From NCBI RefSeq assembly GCF_001547935.1, contig NZ_AP014636.1:930001-994000 (forward strand): a stretch of 64,000 bases of DNA, read 5' to 3'. Both the position numbers and the translations under genes were made by a program. This document shows positions 1 to 8,013 of the stretch, piece after piece. The first letter of the stretch is position 1. Every line of letters starts with the position of its first letter. The DNA comes from Vibrio tritonius (GTDB taxonomy: Bacteria; Pseudomonadota; Gammaproteobacteria; Enterobacterales; Vibrionaceae). The notes under the pieces were generated by a model. The model was not told the origin of the DNA and searched no databases. It saw nothing but the letters and a program-made list of their open reading frames with translations.

Positions 1-1
1 T

Positions 2-154
2 CTAGGCGGCTTAATCTCACACGAAACCAAGACCACAGAAAGCGGCGTCCCACTGCTCAAAGATATTCCCGTGCTAGGAAATGTGTTCAAGTCCACGTCA
101 AAAGAGGATGCACAAAAGGATTTAAAAGTAATAATAAAAACGACACTTCTGTGA
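2..154 (+). CDS. Secretin C-terminal end (partial, phage pIV / GspD-like)
   Basis: The open frame enters from the left edge and stops at TGA 152-154. The last 50 residues carry the secretin C-terminal pattern: GGLI, then ESGVPLLKDIPVLGNVFKS, then a lysine-rich stretch and the final strand LKVIIKTTLL. Secretins form outer-membrane gated channels, here most likely for filamentous phage export. The frame ends right after the last beta strand, without the S-domain tail of type II secretion secretins, which fits a phage pIV. The nearby DUF3653 gene and dif-like site support an inovirus origin. It could instead be a pilus or type II secretin, since most of the gene lies outside the window. Confidence 0.75.
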   Translation, partial: LGGLISHETKTTESGVPLLKDIPVLGNVFKSTSKEDAQKDLKVIIKTTLL

Positions 155-743
155 AATAAAATAAAGAGTTACAGTGTCACAAGGGTGATAACTAATATAT
201 TTATCACCCGCTTTAGAAATAAATATAAATATTTAGTGATATTTATATTTATGCACCAAAATAGACCATTATCGAGGTGGGAATAATAAGGGAATATCAA
301 CGTTAAAGAAGTCGCGAATAATATCAGAAACCCAAGAAACAAAGCCACCCCTAGCGCAAATATTCAGTATTTCCCCCAAATGCCCGCCCCTTCATCTTGC
401 TAGACCAATGCAGCCGTTCAACACCTGCCCTAGCCTACGTTTAACGCCCTCTGAACGCACCACAGCGACAAATTTAAAGAAAGATAGAGAATCATCAAAG
501 GGATAAGCCCCCACATTGACAACGCTCGCCGCAAGTTTGAATAGGGAGTTTTGTACATATTCCGGTCTTTTTGGGAATATGTACAAAGCGAGTCTTTCGA
601 ACTGAGGAAGCGGAATTTACACCCAAGCCGAGGCGGAGAAAGGTCCCTCAGTGGCTGGGGTTGCGGTCCATCTATATAGATTGATGCTATACAAAATCAA
701 GTGCATAATATTAATATCGAAAATAACTCTAGATTAAGGTTTT
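155..743. other. Intergenic region of the inovirus remnant
   Basis: There are 589 bases between the secretin end and the next gene. The region holds the strong hairpin at 551-586 and an AT-rich stretch at 180-260. A 64-codon frame on the minus strand (392-586) starts inside that hairpin, so I do not accept it as a gene. The region may correspond to the phage intergenic region (origin or packaging signal), but no nick-site motif was recognised. Confidence 0.4.
551..586. repeat. 14-bp inverted repeat (hairpin)
   Basis: The arms TTGTACATATTCC and GGAATATGTACAA are perfect complements around a 10-base loop, and one more base pair extends the stem outward. There is no T-run, so it is not a typical terminator. 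In a filamentous phage such a hairpin could be a packaging signal or replication origin. Confidence 0.7.
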
Positions 744-1697
744 ATGCAAGACTTGTTAAACTCAGTAAAAGCTAATTTATATGATCGCGTTTCTAGCCCT
801 CTATCTGGAACATTTATAGTTGCATTTATATTACACAACTATAAGTTGTTTATGGCTATTTTCAGCGATCTAACTTACTATGAAAAAATTAAAGTTATAG
901 ATAAAACTATCGTTTTATTTGATTCTTTTTTTTGGGGTTATGTAATCCATTTTTTTATAATTCCAGGCGCGATAACATTAATTTACTTATTTACATACCC
1001 AATCCCATCAAAATTCTTCTTTAATAGATACGTTAACGAAAAATCTGAATTGGTTAAATATAAGAATCAGGTTGAAAATGGGGTTCAATTAACATACCCT
1101 CAATCTGTTAAGATAAGAAATGATATAGCTAATATGAATGAACTTATGGAAAAAAGTATTTCTCAAAAAGAAAGAATAATAGCTTCTCGAGAAGAATCCA
1201 TAAATAATAAAGATGTCCTGCTTTCTGAAAAAGATGATCAGATTCAGAAGCTTCAAAATAAATTGTCTGATTGTCAGTCAAAATTGTCATCAGAAAATGA
1301 GAGATCTGCTAAATTTCAAGCCGATATTATTGATAAAAACGGCCTGATTTATGATAGAAACATTATAATTGATGAGTTAAAGCAAGATTATGAACAAATT
1401 AGACATATTGGAGCAAATTTAGATTTTTACCTAAATACATACAGCGCTCAACTAATGACACTTTTAAAAGGCATCAAGTCAGATAGTGAACATATAAAAA
1501 AGGAATTTTCATATAGTTTCATTGAGGATTATGTGTGTAGCCTTAATGAAAAAAGCTTACCTCACGAATTAAGAAAAATAAGTAGGAAAAATATTTCTTT
1601 CCTACTGTATAATTTAATTAGTAAACGTAATGTTCAAGACTTTATAGATAATAGTAAAATGAATCTCACAAAGAATAAAGTCGTTTTTGATAACTAG
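744..1697 (+). CDS. Membrane-anchored coiled-coil protein of the inovirus remnant
   Basis: A 317-residue protein I do not recognise. The N-terminus (residues 1-35, with the segment YDRVSSPLSGTFIVAFIL) and residues about 60-90 are hydrophobic and look like two membrane segments. Residues about 115-210 are rich in E, K, Q and S with heptad-like spacing and should form a long coiled coil facing the cytoplasm. A helical C-terminal domain follows. The gene is very AT-rich compared with the chromosome to its right, which points to acquired DNA. It sits where inoviruses carry accessory cargo, downstream of the secretin and convergent with the DUF3653 gene. An immunity or exclusion role is possible but unproven. 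Confidence 0.7.
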   Translation: MQDLLNSVKANLYDRVSSPLSGTFIVAFILHNYKLFMAIFSDLTYYEKIKVIDKTIVLFDSFFWGYVIHFFIIPGAITLIYLFTYPIPSKFFFNRYVNEKSELVKYKNQVENGVQLTYPQSVKIRNDIANMNELMEKSISQKERIIASREESINNKDVLLSEKDDQIQKLQNKLSDCQSKLSSENERSAKFQADIIDKNGLIYDRNIIIDELKQDYEQIRHIGANLDFYLNTYSAQLMTLLKGIKSDSEHIKKEFSYSFIEDYVCSLNEKSLPHELRKISRKNISFLLYNLISKRNVQDFIDNSKMNLTKNKVVFDN

Positions 1698-1718
1698 CTA
1701 ATACCCTGTCTAGTTATC
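1689..1718. terminator. Convergent hairpin between two phage genes
   Basis: The arms GATAACTAG and CTAGTTATC form a perfect 9-bp stem that includes the stop codon of the 744-1697 gene and reaches the stop of the opposing DUF3653 gene. It probably serves as a bidirectional terminator, though the T-runs are weak. Confidence 0.55.
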
Positions 1719-2094
1719 ATCGTCTTTTGTTTAGTATTTTACTTAAAGCCCTAGCGTATTTTAAAAGTTTTTTAAGTGTTTTAATATCGTTAGGGCTTTG
1801 TATTTCTAATAATGCAATACCCGTGACAATTTGTTGAGGTGAGACTAGTTGCCCAGTAGGTAGCTTCATTTTCCCTCCTCTCAATTCAAATAGCTCCCAA
1901 CATTCATCATGGTGCAACTCTCGCTTGGCTGTTATCCTCATAAGCCGCTTACACTCCGGTGGAATGACCTTTCCACTATCCCACTCTTTGACCGTTCTCA
2001 CAGTTTTGAAACAAAGTTTCGCAGTTTCTTCTATACTTAACTGACACTCTAATTCACGAAAAATGTAATTTTTAGTCATTTCGTGATACTTCAT
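1717..2094 (-). CDS. DUF3653-type phage protein with N-terminal HTH
   Basis: A 125-residue cytosolic protein. Residues about 16-45 (SIEETAKLCFKTVRTVKEWDSGKVIPP) look like a helix-turn-helix. The middle part, with WELFELRGGKMKLPTGQLVSPQQI, matches my recollection of the DUF3653 family found in Vibrio filamentous phages. It is probably a small phage regulator. It is transcribed toward the 744-1697 gene, ends at a shared hairpin, and its promoter side faces the dif-like site at 2146-2175. The start ATG is followed closely by a second ATG (residue 5); either may be used. Confidence 0.7.
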   Translation of the reverse strand: MKYHEMTKNYIFRELECQLSIEETAKLCFKTVRTVKEWDSGKVIPPECKRLMRITAKRELHHDECWELFELRGGKMKLPTGQLVSPQQIVTGIALLEIQSPNDIKTLKKLLKYARALSKILNKRR

Positions 2095-2145
2095 GCATAT
2101 CTACCTCTAAAGAGGCAGATTGTAATTTACAGTAAAGTAACTTGC

Positions 2146-2175
2146 ATTTAACCGTAACCTGACATAATACGCACT
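2146..2175 (-). other. dif-like / inovirus attachment site
   Basis: Read on the minus strand, this is an XerC-like box AGTGCGTATTA, a 7-base spacer TGTCAGG and an XerD-like box TTACGGTTAAAT. Vibrio dif1, as I recall it, has AGTGCGCATTA, 6 bases, then TTATGTTAAAT. So the XerC arm matches 10 of 11 positions, and the XerD arm has one extra base plus a substitution. Filamentous vibriophages that use host XerC/XerD have attachment sites with a good XerC arm and a poorer XerD arm. The site lies just beyond the last phage gene, as a prophage end should. Confidence 0.6.
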
Positions 2176-2247
2176 AGCGCATCTTTTTTTAACATACCCA
2201 AATTTGTCATCTCTGCACCCAAATCCAGCTTTGAACTGTCTGATTAA

Positions 2248-2260
2248 GTGACATTGTCAC
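2248..2260. other. matS-like site 1
   Basis: GTGACATTGTCAC is a perfect fit to the 13-bp MatP-binding consensus GTGACRNYGTCAC. MatP organises the terminus macrodomain. This is the leftmost of six sites and lies about 75 bases from the dif-like site. Confidence 0.75.
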
Positions 2261-2282
2261 TCATGGTAAATTCACGGCCAGA

Positions 2283-3965
2283 CTAAACATTCGCCTTCAT
2301 TCGGTCACGTTTGTAGCTCTTAATGATCACATCGAGTTTCTGCAGGTCTTTCTTTTCTCGGAGATTGTTTTTAGCAAAATGAATAGCGTCATTGTACGAA
2401 GCGACTGAACGACGATTGAATTGTTTGTTGATGCAACTGATGGCCCGCAGTTTTACGTAAAACAAAATGAGGTTTGGCAGATACTTACCATAATCAAGCA
2501 GCTCTTTAAGCTTTACCGCTGCCATATCATAATCGTTGTTTTTAATATTGGTGTTGATATCTTCTTTAAGTGTCGAGTAATCCTTACCATTAAAGCCAGT
2601 GTTACGTCTGCGCGTGCTGTAACGCTGTAGAATTAGCTTGCGAACTTTTTGTGAGTTACTCGCATCACCTGGATAGATTTCGATATCGGATAAATCGAGT
2701 TCTGTTAAGAAAAGATCCTGCTGTTCTTTTTCACACATCACATCGAACATGTATGCAATATTGACGCAAGTACTCACCGAACCCAGAATGACGTCTTTTG
2801 AGTGCTCTACAAGATCATTCAGTATTTGAGCAGCGTTATTTGTGCGACATTCGATGATGTCTTTTGCAACATCGAGCAACTTGATGCAAACATCAATACT
2901 TTCATTGTTACTGTAATAATTTTTTCCGCGCTTTAAGACATCCGCAGCCTGCATTAATTGTGTTAACTGTTCTCCAACGGGAGAAACATCTGATGTCTCT
3001 TTAAGTGCGTTCGCGTAATCCACATAATAGTCAGCACTGTCATAAATGGTGCCCTCAACTTGGCTCACCAAATTATCATAACGCTTGACTAAGACTTCTA
3101 CATTGTCGTGTTTGGAACAAGTTTCCACTAAACCTACAGTGGCATCAACGCAATCAGGATTGATTGCAATCGCTTTGTGAAACTGCTTTTCCGCCTCTTT
3201 AACCGCCCCTTTCATTAATAACGCTTGGCCCATAACCACGCAAAAGTTGGTCGACATTGGATACTTACGGCGCCCTATTTTCGCTTGTTCAATCGCTTTA
3301 TCGTAAAACTTTACATGAAACAAAGAACGACAGAGATAATTGCGTGCCCACTCAGACTCACTGTAACTGAGGTAGTGTTCTGCGGCATTAATTACCTTCT
3401 CATAGGCTTGATCTTCAAAAGATGCCTTAATCTTAAGTTTGTTCAACCAAGTTGTGGAAATGCCATATTCATTATGACGTTCGATTTCATGAATGGCTTC
3501 AAGGATATTTTTGCTATCACGCGCTTCTAGCGCTTTGCGCAGATCACTGGTAACAATAACGTTGCGCGCATTGTTTCGTAACCGGTTTTTAAGAGTATCA
3601 ATACGGTAAGGTTTGAGTAGAATATCATCCGGTTCATTCTCTAACATCTTAACGATGTTTTCTTTACTGTGATCGGAGCTAGTTAAGATCAAACAACTAC
3701 GGGGACTGATATTCTGTAAAAACGATTCGATTCGTTTGTAGGTAATGAATTTAGATATATCGAAATCAACAATAATTAAGTCATATATATTATTATTTTT
3801 AATGCTTTTTTCAATTTGAGTGATGGCAGTATCGAGTTTTTTTTCGATTTTAACATCAGTAATACTGATCTTATGCAAGATACTCCGAATGTTGGTAAGA
3901 GAAAAATCAGAGCGATCGATAATCAACGTTTTTAAATGGCTTATCTTAAGCTCTTTATATACCAT
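2283..3965 (-). CDS. Response-regulator receiver / TPR protein
   Basis: A 560-residue cytosolic protein. Residues about 10-125 form a receiver-like domain: LKTLIIDRSDFS, a candidate phospho-acceptor in LIIVDFDISKF, the T/S position in CLILTSSDHS and the lysine of DDILLKPYR. The acidic pair near the N-terminus is reduced (IDRSD in place of the usual DD). From about residue 180 to 300 there are tetratricopeptide repeats, clearest in MGQALLMKGAVKEAEKQF. The rest is helical and there is no DNA-binding domain. It probably acts through protein contacts. No histidine kinase gene adjoins it. A matS-like site lies just downstream of the stop codon. Confidence 0.8.
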   Translation of the reverse strand: MVYKELKISHLKTLIIDRSDFSLTNIRSILHKISITDVKIEKKLDTAITQIEKSIKNNNIYDLIIVDFDISKFITYKRIESFLQNISPRSCLILTSSDHSKENIVKMLENEPDDILLKPYRIDTLKNRLRNNARNVIVTSDLRKALEARDSKNILEAIHEIERHNEYGISTTWLNKLKIKASFEDQAYEKVINAAEHYLSYSESEWARNYLCRSLFHVKFYDKAIEQAKIGRRKYPMSTNFCVVMGQALLMKGAVKEAEKQFHKAIAINPDCVDATVGLVETCSKHDNVEVLVKRYDNLVSQVEGTIYDSADYYVDYANALKETSDVSPVGEQLTQLMQAADVLKRGKNYYSNNESIDVCIKLLDVAKDIIECRTNNAAQILNDLVEHSKDVILGSVSTCVNIAYMFDVMCEKEQQDLFLTELDLSDIEIYPGDASNSQKVRKLILQRYSTRRRNTGFNGKDYSTLKEDINTNIKNNDYDMAAVKLKELLDYGKYLPNLILFYVKLRAISCINKQFNRRSVASYNDAIHFAKNNLREKKDLQKLDVIIKSYKRDRMKANV

Positions 3966-4465
3966 ACGTCATATCTTTTAAAAAAGAATACACCTCATTT
4001 AATTGTGCATCGGATAGTATATTAAATTGAATCTTTGTCAACTTTTATCAAAAATAAGACATTATTGCAGCGTTACTCATAAATCAGCCATTGTTAATAT
4101 ATTTCATTATCTAATCGTTGAATAATATTCGTACTAGTTATCGCCCAAAAATTACAGATGTAACATTATTTATGCGTTTTTATAACACTGTAATGAATTG
4201 TAAAGTTGATGATTAATGAAAGATAGATTCACAGCGTGAATGTCATGAAGGGGGTTTTGCGATACATATTCAGATTGTCGCTATGCTAATCTGCAAATTT
4301 GTTATCAGTAATTCAGATAAGCAATAAAGATAATGAAGTGGAAATAAGAACAATCGCAAATGAAGTGAGTGAGTTTCCTAAGTCAGTAATATTTTGCATA
4401 GTAATGTTGATAAATAAAAATAGCAGCTAATAAATAGCTGCTATTCGAATTAAATCTAGATTCTA
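3966..4465. other. 500-base AT-rich intergenic region
   Basis: It holds the promoter of the receiver-TPR gene at its left end. I see no gene, strong hairpin or known motif in the rest. Confidence 0.4.
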
Positions 4466-4564
4466 TTAATGAGATACAGCAAGGTATAAAACAATAAATG
4501 GGGCAATTAACCCTAATGCTGCTGCAAAAGAAAAATAGTATAAGTAAGCTGACTTGTCATTCAT
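4466..4564 (-). CDS. 32-residue single-span membrane protein
   Basis: A short frame, MNDKSAYLYYFSFAAALG followed by LIAPFIVLYLAVSH, preceded by a GAGGAT ribosome-binding sequence at good distance. Almost the whole peptide is one hydrophobic helix with a charged, soluble N-terminus. No function is known to me. The frame, start and ribosome site look real; the opposing 75-codon frame over the same bases lacks these traits. Confidence 0.5.
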   Translation of the reverse strand: MNDKSAYLYYFSFAAALGLIAPFIVLYLAVSH

Positions 4565-4872
4565 GGGGTTATCCTCATTGTTCGTGTGGGAACAATCTTA
4601 TACCTTTATATTAGCTTTGTATAGTTTAAACAGCTCAAATATTGAAAAATCGACGACTAGTTACAGTACCCAATTCGAAAGGTGGAGCGGATATACAGCC
4701 CTCTTTGCTAGGCATGATAAAGAGGAGTCCATGAATGGGGTTATGCGAGCCTTGTCTAAGCAATTCACAGCGAAAAAGTGATGTAGGACGCTAGACATAA
4801 GGGATTAATTACATATTATATTCATGTAATGTAAATTCAATTTTTAACTTTTCGTTTGTTTTTCAGGTTCAC
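4565..4872. other. Intergenic region before the TolA-like gene
   Basis: About 300 bases. It should hold the promoter of the small membrane protein on the left and of the TolA-like gene on the right. No terminator or operator stands out. Confidence 0.35.
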
Positions 4873-5283
4873 ATGAATATCAGATCGTATGTTTGCCCCC
4901 TACTTTTGATGTTAGCTCTACCAAGTTTTGCCAGTAATGATCAATCGTTATCGACACAAACTTATGAGCAGCAAACTATTAAAGACATTTTTGGGTATCA
5001 GGATGAGTTTAATCAAACGCCTGAACAACAATGGGCCAAAAAAATAGTCGATATAATAAACCGCGAGCTTGGTTCAACCTCTGCCTACCACGGACAACGT
5101 TGTAAGGTACAAATACAATTCACAGAAACGGCCTCAATACGTAAAATTCGCACCAGCAATCAAAACCCGCTATGCGATACGCTCTTCCTCACTATACGTC
5201 AACACTACCAGTTTCCATTACCACGTAATGCAAAGCTACTGCACCCAGTTTATCAATCGTTGACATTGACCTTCGTTCCTTAA
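4873..5283 (+). CDS. Periplasmic TolA C-terminal-domain-like protein
   Basis: A 136-residue protein with a signal peptide (MNIRSYVCPLLLMLALPSFA, cleavage after ASFA-type SFA-S). The mature part resembles the TolA domain III fold: W at the helix start (QQWAKKIVDIINREL), the conserved cysteine pair C94/C112-type positions in GQRCKVQIQF and NPLCDTLF, and the ending FPLPRNAKLL then SLTLTFVP. TolA itself is anchored in the inner membrane with a long helical stalk; this protein lacks both and is a free periplasmic single domain. It may bind Tol or porin partners, or be a phage or bacteriocin decoy. It stands alone, with no tol genes beside it. Confidence 0.7.
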   Translation: MNIRSYVCPLLLMLALPSFASNDQSLSTQTYEQQTIKDIFGYQDEFNQTPEQQWAKKIVDIINRELGSTSAYHGQRCKVQIQFTETASIRKIRTSNQNPLCDTLFLTIRQHYQFPLPRNAKLLHPVYQSLTLTFVP

Positions 5284-5310
5284 CGCCCGTTAAACAATAA
5301 ACTCAAGTGA

Positions 5311-5360
5311 TATCCCCAAATGCCCTCAAGATGCAGACTTTACAGCTTCATCAACGAGCC
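5311..5360 (+). repeat. Dispersed repeat copy 1
   Basis: It starts TATCCCCAAATGCCCTCAAG and continues ATGCAGACTTTACAGC and TTCATCAACGAG. The same unit recurs at 14205-14255 and, shorter, at 48735-48762. It is intergenic in all three places. Confidence 0.75.
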
Positions 5361-5778
5361 CAGGCCAAGTTATTACAATTATCCACGTTTTGTGGTTAAT
5401 CTAAACCGTTAGTCGCTGTCTACATACGCTAGTTTTATTGTTTCCTAAATGGAAACTATTGGAACGCCTAGATGATCCTTACACTCTCAGCATTAAGACA
5501 ACGCATACACTCAAAAAGCATTAGGCTGTAATGGACAGACAAAAAGGATATGTGATGTGGATAACTTTGAGTTGTGTCACTTTTTTGCTACTGTCTATTT
5601 ATTAATCAGATTGATTGTGTGATCTCTCCCATAAGTAATCGAGTAATAAGTTGCCTAGACGTGACATCAGGGAGTGAGCGAGTAATATCAATCTAACCCT
5701 TTAGGGATAGATAATAATAAAAACATCACAATCAATGGCTAGGATATACAACATATGATGGAAAGAAATCAGTACGTA

Positions 5779-5791
5779 GTGACAGTGTCAC
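5779..5791. other. matS-like site 2
   Basis: GTGACAGTGTCAC matches GTGACRNYGTCAC exactly. It lies in a non-coding stretch. Confidence 0.75.
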
Positions 5792-5848
5792 TAGAGCGGT
5801 ATCGAACGGATATGAATCGCAAGACAACTATCAGTATGGAGACAAACG

Positions 5849-6025
5849 ATGACTCAGTGGCTTAAAGATAGATTCTATATTTTGGCAACATCCCTTGCTG
5901 TCGTAGTTAGTGCAATCTTGTATTTCTACTTACTTCAAGACTGGGCTTTAAATCTATTGGTACTCGTGGGTTCTGCAGTGATTATTCATCGGTTTTGTAA
6001 TACCCATCTTCAGAAAATCATTTAG
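5849..6025 (+). CDS. 58-residue two-span membrane protein
   Basis: The frame starts MTQWLKDRFYILATSLAVVV and ends CNTHLQKII. Two hydrophobic helices (about residues 10-30 and 34-48) are joined by the short polar turn LQDW. GGAG lies about 8 bases before the ATG, and a strong terminator follows 25 bases after the stop, so it looks like a complete one-gene unit. Function unknown. Confidence 0.6.
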   Translation: MTQWLKDRFYILATSLAVVVSAILYFYLLQDWALNLLVLVGSAVIIHRFCNTHLQKII

Positions 6026-6050
6026 CGTCTGTTGTCCTAAAATTCTTCTA

Positions 6051-6074
6051 AAAGAGAGCTCTGCTCTCTTTTTT
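6051..6074 (+). terminator. Terminator of the small membrane-protein gene
   Basis: AAAGAGAG, loop CTCTG, CTCTCTTT, followed by a T-run: a classic rho-independent terminator on the plus strand. Confidence 0.8.
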
Positions 6075-6083
6075 CTTGCATGC

Positions 6084-6113
6084 AAAAAAATGCGCCCACT
6101 TGAAGCGGGCGCT
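6084..6113 (-). terminator. Minus-strand terminator without an obvious gene
   Basis: On the minus strand the stem GCGCCCGCTT / AAGTGGGCGC (one G-T pair) is followed by ATTTTTTT. The nearest minus-strand gene to the right, yoaH, has its own terminator at 6559-6583, so this one may end an unannotated small RNA. Confidence 0.6.
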
Positions 6114-6558
6114 AACAACGTCAGTTGGCTAAATAACGAATGGTTCTTTATTAGCAAATTAACTGTAGGTAACTTATCGCCATCTTGCCATTGAGATAGC
6201 GTAATTTATGCGTCTCGTCATGCTTTGTGCATTGCGATCGAAATACTTGCTTTATGTATGATTCGGAAATGAATTAGTTATAGTGCATCGTTAACCCTAA
6301 GTTCATTCTCTTATCCCTATATCAAACCACCAGTTATCCACAGCTTGAAAAAATGCTTATAAAAAGATCTAAATTGACCATTTATTGATCCTTTTCTTGA
6401 GAGTTAATAAGCGCTAGAAAGAAAGTAAGTGTTCACATCACTTCTTGCATTCTTCATGCCTCTAATGGGTGTTTATCACTCGTAATTTAGTTACATATAG
6501 CCATGACATTTTCTCATGACTATTAAATCTTTATCTTAACTTATTGAAAATATTAGAA
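6114..6558. other. 445-base intergenic region, possible small-RNA locus
   Basis: No supported open frame. A minus-strand terminator borders it on the left. A lone TTATCCACA (DnaA-box-like) at about 6333 is noted but is not meaningful alone. Confidence 0.35.
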
Positions 6559-6583
6559 AATAAAAAGGCACCTGAGGTGCCTT
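6559..6583 (-). terminator. Terminator of yoaH
   Basis: On the minus strand AAGGCACCT C AGGTGCCTT is followed by TTTATTTT, just past the yoaH stop codon. Confidence 0.8.
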
Positions 6584-6587
6584 CTAT

Positions 6588-6731
6588 TTATGAGTCTTTG
6601 TGCTGTTCCCGTATCTCTTTGGCAACCACTTTGATCGCCTCAGCAGTACTCATTCCCTCTGCCATGAGCTTTTGAATTTTCTCCACCGCTTCTTGTTGTT
6701 GCTGGTGTGTCAGGGTTAAATCATCAAACAT
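6588..6731 (-). CDS. yoaH: UPF0181 family protein YoaH
   Basis: A 47-residue protein beginning [20 protein letters not shown] and containing the family hallmark ELMAxGMS-type [21 protein letters not shown]. The E. coli protein YoaH has the same layout and length. The molecular function is unknown. The gene ends in its own terminator. It lies downstream of the TraF-like gene on the same strand with only about 45 bases between, so it may be the last gene of that transcript. The start is fixed by the strong match from the first residue. Confidence 0.85.
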   Translation of the reverse strand: MFDDLTLTHQQQQEAVEKIQKLMAEGMSTAEAIKVVAKEIREQHKDS

Positions 6732-6775
6732 AAAAAAAGCTCCTTAATTCAAGGAGCCTGAATATAATGGGAAAG

Positions 6776-7954
6776 TTAGTACGTGGCAAGGAAGTTAACG
6801 TACGCCCCCATTGAATTTTCATTCGTGTAGCTACCAGCGATATCCATTTCGAATAGCCCCAATGGCGACAACCCAATACCGGCAGTATACGTTGGTTCAG
6901 TATTACTATAGGCAACGTTCTTTTTGTAACCCACTCTTAGCTTGAGTTGACGTAAGAGATCAAGTTCGGCCCCTACCCTCAGCATTTGGGTGTTATCAGC
7001 AAATTCTTTATAGCGTCGTTGTTCGTTTAAGTCATAATCGACACTTAGTGTAAAGTAATCGGCAACAATACCCGCTCCCACGGTATAGAGCGGGCGCATT
7101 TCATAGTTGTACTGAACATTAGAATTACCAGAAATTGCAGGTGATACAGATTTGGTTTGAATATCATGACTAATCAGATTCATCGCTGAAAAACCAATTC
7201 TAAATGGTCCATAGAACCAAAGTGCACCAGCATCTAAATTCAGAACATTTTCTGCGTCGCTATTTTTTGTTGCATCGGTTAAGTCAAAATCATCGACCGT
7301 CGTTTGATAAACAAACGTATAAATTCGTTGCAGTTTCGGTGATATACCAAAAGAGGTGTGTTGACCAAATACAGTGCTGTATCTTGCCATAGATAAACCA
7401 ACTTCCGTAACTCCTACTGATACCGCGGTTACCGTAGAGTTTTGTGCCCTTTCAACGGTACAAGCATTAGCATTACTTGGGTCGCTGCATGATCCGATTT
7501 CTGTCGTGACAAATGTTTCGGCATAAGCTTTACCGAACAAATTCATAGAAAGATATTGGTTAGGAATTCCTAATGCAAAACCTGCGCCCAACTCAACATT
7601 GACTTGAGCACCATCTAATTTGTCCAACTCCCCCGACAGCTCATCGGCAGTAGCTTGCGTTACGCTACCATCAATACCGTTAAGAATGTCGGTAATGTTA
7701 TCGACAGTATCTAACATACTATCTTGATCATCATAACTAATACCGACGCTTGGCAAAATCATACCTGCATCATCATTTCGACGATAAATAGCAGTCAGAG
7801 CAGGATTATAAAAAGGAGCGGTAAGATAAGTTCCAGAAACAACACCGACACCACCCATGGCATCACCACGGGCTTCAACGGTATATGGTCCCGCAACAGC
7901 ATTAGCTGCCGCGAAAGAAATAGACAACGTTATCAGCTTTAAATTCGTTTTCAT
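6776..7954 (-). CDS. TraF_2-type outer-membrane beta-barrel protein (VxrE-like)
   Basis: A 392-residue protein with a signal peptide (first 21 residues, ending NAVAG) and alternating short beta strands to the C-terminal aromatic Y. The opening GPYTVEARGDAMGGVGVVSG and YNPALTA match the family annotated as conjugal transfer protein TraF (TraF_2), which is related to FadL/UPF0164-like barrels and not to true conjugation. In Vibrio cholerae a protein of this kind closes the vxr operon, and here it also follows the DUF2861 gene on the same strand with 59 bases between. Its role in envelope stress or type VI regulation is not established. One protein, VxrD, reported between these two in V. cholerae, appears absent. 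Confidence 0.75.
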   Translation of the reverse strand: MKTNLKLITLSISFAAANAVAGPYTVEARGDAMGGVGVVSGTYLTAPFYNPALTAIYRRNDDAGMILPSVGISYDDQDSMLDTVDNITDILNGIDGSVTQATADELSGELDKLDGAQVNVELGAGFALGIPNQYLSMNLFGKAYAETFVTTEIGSCSDPSNANACTVERAQNSTVTAVSVGVTEVGLSMARYSTVFGQHTSFGISPKLQRIYTFVYQTTVDDFDLTDATKNSDAENVLNLDAGALWFYGPFRIGFSAMNLISHDIQTKSVSPAISGNSNVQYNYEMRPLYTVGAGIVADYFTLSVDYDLNEQRRYKEFADNTQMLRVGAELDLLRQLKLRVGYKKNVAYSNTEPTYTAGIGLSPLGLFEMDIAGSYTNENSMGAYVNFLATY

Positions 7955-8013
7955 TAGTACTAGGCCGTTTAGTCATTTAATTTGCTTATCGGCCTAGTAT
8001 TTGCGAACTTTAG

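Larger units (their letters stand above)
5284..5848. other. 565-base intergenic region with a dispersed repeat and a matS site
   Basis: It contains one copy of the repeat centred on CTCAAGATGCAGA (5311-5360) and a matS-like site at 5779-5791. I see no supported open frame. Confidence 0.5.

Noticed and set aside
166..178. GTTACAGTGTCAC, near match to matS
   Set aside because: One mismatch in the invariant outer half, so it is not counted with the six exact matches.
392..586. 64-codon minus-strand frame in the phage intergenic region
   Set aside because: It starts inside the strong hairpin, has no ribosome site and shows no family I know.
4554..4781. 75-codon plus-strand frame
   Set aside because: It overlaps the start of the small membrane protein on the other strand; its product is mixed in composition and has no clear ribosome site.
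6332..6340. DnaA-box-like TTATCCACA
   Set aside because: A single site without neighbours or an AT-rich unwinding element; expected by chance and inconsistent with a terminus region.
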